The position numbers and the translations under genes are program-made. Source: Alicycliphilus denitrificans K601 (lineage in GTDB: Bacteria > Pseudomonadota > Gammaproteobacteria > Burkholderiales > Burkholderiaceae_C). From it: a stretch of DNA of 64,000 nucleotides. The stretch is from positions 434,001 to 498,000 of the forward strand of contig NC_015422.1 in the NCBI RefSeq assembly GCF_000204645.1. The letters run 5' to 3'. The notes under the pieces were generated by a model. It ran no database searches, had not been told where the DNA came from, and was given only the letters and a program-made list of their open reading frames with translations. Shown piece by piece: positions 60,801 through 64,000 of the stretch (position 1 is the first letter of the stretch; each line of letters begins with the position of its first letter).

Positions 60801-61349
60801 ATGACCACCCGTGTTTCCCTGCCCGGCATGCACACGCCGGGCGCCGGCTTCGACGAGCCCTTCGCCATGCTCGACGCCTGCCACGATCGCGTGCGCCGCT
60901 CGCTCGACCTGCTGGAGCGCCTGCGCGCCTATCTGCAGGACAAGGGCTGTGACGATTCCGCGCGCCAGGCCGCACGCGACGTGCTGCGCTACTTCGACAT
61001 CGCCGCGCCGCTGCACCACGAGGACGAGGAACTGCATGTCTTCCCGCCGCTGCTGGCGCAGGGCGGCGACGAGCGCCTTGCGGCCCTGGTGCGCCAGCTG
61101 CAGCGCGACCACGTGCGCATGGCCGAACGCTGGGCCGAGGCGCGCCAGCCCCTGGAGCAGCTTGCCCAGGGCGCGCTGCAGGCCTTCGCGCCCGCGCACG
61201 AGACCGTGCTGGACCGCTTCGCGGACTGCTACGCCGACCACCTGCGCCACGAGGACGACAGCATCTACCCGGCGGCGCGCGCGCTGCTGGACATGGACGC
61301 CCAGCAGGCCATGGGCCGGGAAATGGCCGTGCGCCGCGGCGTGCGTTGA
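60801..61349 (+). CDS. Hemerythrin-domain protein
   Basis: 182 residues, four-helix HHE domain with iron ligands spread as in the family: LDACHDRVRRSLDLLERL, YFDIAAPLHHEDEELHVFPPLL, LQRDHVRMAERWAEA, CYADHLRHEDDSIYPAARALL. Members store or sense oxygen or NO, or repair iron centres damaged by NO; the last fits a nitrate-respiring context. It lies 53 bp after the unknown protein, on the same strand. Confidence 0.9.
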   Translation: MTTRVSLPGMHTPGAGFDEPFAMLDACHDRVRRSLDLLERLRAYLQDKGCDDSARQAARDVLRYFDIAAPLHHEDEELHVFPPLLAQGGDERLAALVRQLQRDHVRMAERWAEARQPLEQLAQGALQAFAPAHETVLDRFADCYADHLRHEDDSIYPAARALLDMDAQQAMGREMAVRRGVR

Positions 61350-61351
61350 GA

Positions 61352-61420
61352 CACTATTGAAAACATAGCTTGTAGCGCTTGATGGACGGGCGCTGGAGGC
61401 ATATTTCTCTCAAAATCCCG
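61352..61420 (+). repeat. Dispersed repeat, copy 10
   Basis: CACTATTGAAAACATAGCTT, GTAGCGCTTGATGGACGGGC, GCTGGAGGCATATTTCTCTC. One of the best-preserved copies, after the hemerythrin gene. Confidence 0.88.
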
Positions 61421-61433
61421 TTGCTGAGTGCGC

Positions 61434-61469
61434 CCCAAAAGAAAGCGCCGTGGCGGGTGGCCACGGCGC
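61434..61469 (-). terminator. Rho-independent terminator of the DUF3567 gene
   Basis: A 9-bp perfect GC stem (61445-61453 with 61461-61469), 7-nt loop; on the minus strand followed by TTTCTTTTGG. It lies ~70 bp past the DUF3567 stop. Confidence 0.75.
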
Positions 61470-61538
61470 GTTGTGCCCCTCGCGGGGCGGCGGCCTACCG
61501 GGGGTGGGCCGCGAAGGGGCCGAAGCCCCCTGGAACTC

Positions 61539-61826
61539 TCAATGCACTACGACAGGATTTTGCGCCAGCCCGATGTAGCCGTCCAGCGTGTCCTCCACCT
61601 CTTCCTGAGTGGGGGTATTAAGCTGCCAGGCCAGGATCTGCTGCTGGAACAGCTCGGCCCAGGAGCCGTCCAGATAGACCTCCTTGCCCGAGCGCTTGTC
61701 CACGATCTCGAAGCCGTGGCGCACCAGCTGGGGCGGCTGGGGTGTGTCGTCCGTGGCGCCACTGCGGTCGGCATCCGGCAGCATGTGGACAACCACAAAG
61801 GAATCGGAGTCGTAGAGCATTTGCAT
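61539..61826 (-). CDS. DUF3567 family protein
   Basis: 95 residues: MQMLYDSDSFVVVHMLPD, LVRHGFEIVDKRSGKEVYLDGSWAELFQQQILAWQLNTPTQEEVEDTLDGYIGLAQNPVVVH. This acidic small protein is characteristic of Burkholderiales (DUF3567 / BTH_I0359 type) and has no known function. Length is typical. Confidence 0.88.
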   Translation of the reverse strand: MQMLYDSDSFVVVHMLPDADRSGATDDTPQPPQLVRHGFEIVDKRSGKEVYLDGSWAELFQQQILAWQLNTPTQEEVEDTLDGYIGLAQNPVVVH

Positions 61827-61959
61827 GGCGTGGGCCCCCTGTTAGGTATGCCTGTCAGATGGCAACGCGGGGCGAGAGTTCAAGTCCCCCTGCCGCCGGG
61901 GTGTTGCCGTGGACAGTATTTCACGAAAACCGGCCCTCTGCGCGTTCGCGGCGGGGTGG

Positions 61960-63111
61960 TCAGGGCGCTTCGTGGCCGGAGAGCAGCAGGTCGACGAAGT
62001 CGCCGTTGCTCTGGCTCAGGCGTATGCGCACGGGCAGATAGCCGAGCTCCGTGCCCAGCCACAGCTCGGCCTTCTGGTCGTAGTGCTGGTCCTCGCGCGG
62101 CAGGCGCTGCAGCTTCAGGGCCGGCGTGCTGCCCACGGGCAGGTTCAGGGTCTCGGGGCCGTCCACGGTGAAGGTCCAGCGGTCGGCGTTGCGTGCACCC
62201 ACGGTGGTCAGCGTGATCTGCGTGCCCGGCGGGTAGCGCCCGGGCGCGGCGGCCAGCATGGCGCCAAGCTGGATGAACACGCTCAGGCGATCCTGCGCGC
62301 CGTCGCCGATGGTGGCGCGTGGGGTGTTGGCGCTGAATATCACCTCGTGCTTGTCGAAATCGAAATGCGCGGCCCGCTCGCTGCGGGCCTTGTCGCCGAA
62401 GCGCTCGGGCCGCAGGCCCCGGGGCGTGATCTGCCCCACACTGCTTTGCGAGCGCGCGCCGAGCAAAAAGGCCTTGATCTGCTGGCGCGCCTCGTAGCGC
62501 GAGCCGTCCTGGCGCCACACCAGCTCGGCGCTGGCGCTGTAGTGGAACCGCTTGACTTCGCCGGTCACGTCGAACGTGAGCCGCGTGGACGGCGGCAGGC
62601 GCACGGGCGGCGGTTCGGTGCTGGCGCCGGCGCCGGAGGCTCCGGGCGGCCGGATCTCCACCCCCGCGCTTTCGGCGGGTGGCTCTTGCGGCGCGGGGGT
62701 GGCGCTCGCCGCCGGGGTGGGCTCGGCGGCGGCCGATGCTGCGGCCTGGGGCGGCTCGGGCGCGGCGTCGGCCTCGGCGCCGACCGTGCCCTCCTCGGTT
62801 GCCGGCGGAGCGGTTTCGGCCGGGGACTCGTCTGTCAGGGGGGAAGTGGGGGCCGCCGGCGCTGGCTCCGGTGCCTCGGGGGCTGGCGGCGCCGGCCTGG
62901 GCCGGGGCTTGCGCACGGGGCGCGGGGCGGCCGGCGGCGGCGGCGCGGGGGCGGCCTCGGGCTCGGGCGGCGGCGGCTCCACCATGCGTGTGTGAAAGCT
63001 CATCCTCCGCGGCATGCCCTGGCCCGTGCCGCCCAGCGGCAGGTCCGCCAGCAGCAGCCAGTGCAGGGCCAGCACCAGGGTGGTGATTAACAGCAGGGCG
63101 CGGCACGGCAT
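61960..63111 (-). CDS. DUF3108 domain protein, envelope-anchored
   Basis: 383 residues: an N-terminal hydrophobic segment (ALLLITTLVLALHWLLLADLP), a Pro/Ala/Glu-rich linker (~45-170, TonB-like periplasm-spanning composition), then the DUF3108 beta domain (LTFDVTGEVKRFHYSASAELVWRQDGSRYEARQQIKAFLLGARSQSSVGQITPRGLRPERFGDKARSERAAHFDF; LPREDQHYDQKAELWLGTELGYLPVRIRLSQSNGDFVDLLLSG). Function unknown; probably periplasmic, anchored at the inner membrane. Divergent from the FAH gene. Confidence 0.85.
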   Translation of the reverse strand: MPCRALLLITTLVLALHWLLLADLPLGGTGQGMPRRMSFHTRMVEPPPPEPEAAPAPPPPAAPRPVRKPRPRPAPPAPEAPEPAPAAPTSPLTDESPAETAPPATEEGTVGAEADAAPEPPQAAASAAAEPTPAASATPAPQEPPAESAGVEIRPPGASGAGASTEPPPVRLPPSTRLTFDVTGEVKRFHYSASAELVWRQDGSRYEARQQIKAFLLGARSQSSVGQITPRGLRPERFGDKARSERAAHFDFDKHEVIFSANTPRATIGDGAQDRLSVFIQLGAMLAAAPGRYPPGTQITLTTVGARNADRWTFTVDGPETLNLPVGSTPALKLQRLPREDQHYDQKAELWLGTELGYLPVRIRLSQSNGDFVDLLLSGHEAP

Positions 63112-63224
63112 GGCAGGGGCGTCAGCGTGCGGGGCCGCGCGGAGGGCGGTCGATCGGGCCGCCCCAGCTGGATTCCACCGATTGGATGCCGACGTGTTCC
63201 TTGTCCATCTACACTAGATTCCGT

Positions 63225-63237
63225 TTGATCGAATCAA
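63225..63237. promoter_or_regulatory. Candidate operator upstream of the FAH-family gene
   Basis: TTGAT-CGA-ATCAA, a perfect 5-bp inverted repeat in the 181-bp region between DUF3108 and the FAH-family gene. The 3-bp spacer does not fit FNR; an IclR- or MarR-type site is possible. Confidence 0.3.
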
Positions 63238-63292
63238 TTCATCGGGTCGTGGTTTGTGCTGTGCGCACAGTGCCGGCCAAGGAGCATTGCCC

Positions 63293-64000
63293 ATGAAACT
63301 CGCCACCTACAAGGATGGATCGCGCGACGGCCAGCTCGTGGTGGTCTCGCGCGACTTGGGGCAGGCCCATTATGCGACCGGCATCGCGAGCCGCCTGCAG
63401 CAGGTGCTGGACGACTGGAACTTCATGGCGCCCCAGCTGCAGGACCTGTACGAGCAGCTCAACGCAGGCCGCGCGCGCCACGCTTTCCCGTTCGACCCGC
63501 GCCAGTGCATGGCGCCGCTGCCGCGCGCCTACCAGTGGGCGGACGGGTCGGCCTACATCAACCACGTGGAACTGGTGCGAAAAGCGCGCAACGCCGAGGT
63601 TCCTGCCAGCTTCTACACCGATCCGCTCATGTACCAGGGCGGCAGCGACGATTTCCTGGGCCCCTGCGACGACGTGGCCGTGCCGTCCGAGGCCATGGGC
63701 ATCGACTTCGAGGCCGAGATCGCCGTCGTCACGGGCGACGTGAGGATGGGCGCCAGCCCCGAGCAGGCGCTCGACGGCATACGCCTGGTGATGCTGGCCA
63801 ACGACTGGTCCCTGCGCAACCTGATCCCGGCCGAGCTGGCCAAGGGCTTCGGCTTCTTCCAGTCCAAGCCCGCCACCGCGTTCAGCCCCGTGGCGGTCAC
63901 GCCGGACGAGCTGGGCGACGCCTGGGAGGGCGGGCGCGTGCACCTCACGCTGCAATCGACCTGGAACGGCCGCAAGGTCGGCATGTGCGACGCGGGGCCC
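63293..64000 (+). CDS. Fumarylacetoacetate hydrolase family protein (partial, 3' end outside)
   Basis: The first 236 codons; the frame is open at the right edge. MKLATYKDGSRDGQLVVVSRD, QLQDLYEQLNAG, PLPRAYQWADGSAYINHVELVRKAR, then the metal-binding core FEAEIAVVTGDV (Glu ligands) and LVMLANDWSLRNLIPAELAKGFGFFQSKPATAFSPVAVTPDELG. The two-domain layout and the Y-x-D-P-L-M-Y-Q-G-G motif match bacterial fumarylacetoacetases of aromatic amino-acid or gentisate degradation. AAGGAG lies 9 bp before ATG 63293. Confidence 0.9.
   Translation, partial: MKLATYKDGSRDGQLVVVSRDLGQAHYATGIASRLQQVLDDWNFMAPQLQDLYEQLNAGRARHAFPFDPRQCMAPLPRAYQWADGSAYINHVELVRKARNAEVPASFYTDPLMYQGGSDDFLGPCDDVAVPSEAMGIDFEAEIAVVTGDVRMGASPEQALDGIRLVMLANDWSLRNLIPAELAKGFGFFQSKPATAFSPVAVTPDELGDAWEGGRVHLTLQSTWNGRKVGMCDAGP

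Overview
The window is GC-rich chromosomal DNA of a betaproteobacterium, most probably a denitrifying member of the Comamonadaceae (Acidovorax / Alicycliphilus / Diaphorobacter type). The protein types, gene neighbourhoods (rsmI-yraN-diaA-dolP, pilT-pilU, narXL-narK1K2-narGHJI) and a short dispersed repeat all fit this, but the genus is an inference.

Layout. 1-6030: the 3' end of rpoC with its terminator, a LemA-like protein, rsmB, a DUF4390 protein and an NtrY/NtrX-like two-component pair. 6092-6167: tRNA-Phe(GAA), the attachment site of a ~10.6 kb island (6168-16810). The island has a tyrosine integrase, AlpA, a zinc-finger/helicase replication pair, an HK97-type capsid gene, damaged terminase genes and head-tail connector genes, but no tail, lysis, portal or protease genes. 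This resembles a decayed capsid-forming phage satellite more than a prophage. An IS3-family element sits in its head-tail adaptor gene.

17055-25332: remnants of a CoA-transferase and a thiolase, then a sugar-nucleotide / lipid-linked glycosylation cluster (ugd, epimerase, ArnT-like, ArnC-like, flippase-like membrane protein). Its ugd gene is split by an IS630-family element carrying a small passenger gene. 25329-39174: core functions (rsmI, yraN, diaA, dolP), a GarR-type dehydrogenase, pilus retraction ATPases pilT and pilU with a cyclic-nucleotide-binding protein between them, yggS, an aminotransferase, glcD, and a purU-lysR pair. 39220-45449: a PAS/GGDEF/EAL protein, a ChaN-like lipoprotein and a B12-dependent ribonucleotide reductase, nrdJ.

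45628-61349: a respiratory nitrate block. The sensor-regulator narXL comes first, then two nitrate/nitrite transporters, the membrane nitrate reductase narGHJI, and on the same strand a parvulin-type isomerase, a beta-carbonic anhydrase, a nitroreductase-family protein, a small uncharacterised protein and a hemerythrin-domain protein. The right end holds DUF3567 and DUF3108 genes and the start of a fumarylacetoacetate hydrolase-family gene that runs off the window.

Ten copies of a ~55-70 bp dispersed repeat are recognisable by eye. Four of them lie inside coding sequence (rsmB, the arnC-like gene, the GarR-type dehydrogenase, the chaN-like gene) and are read as protein.
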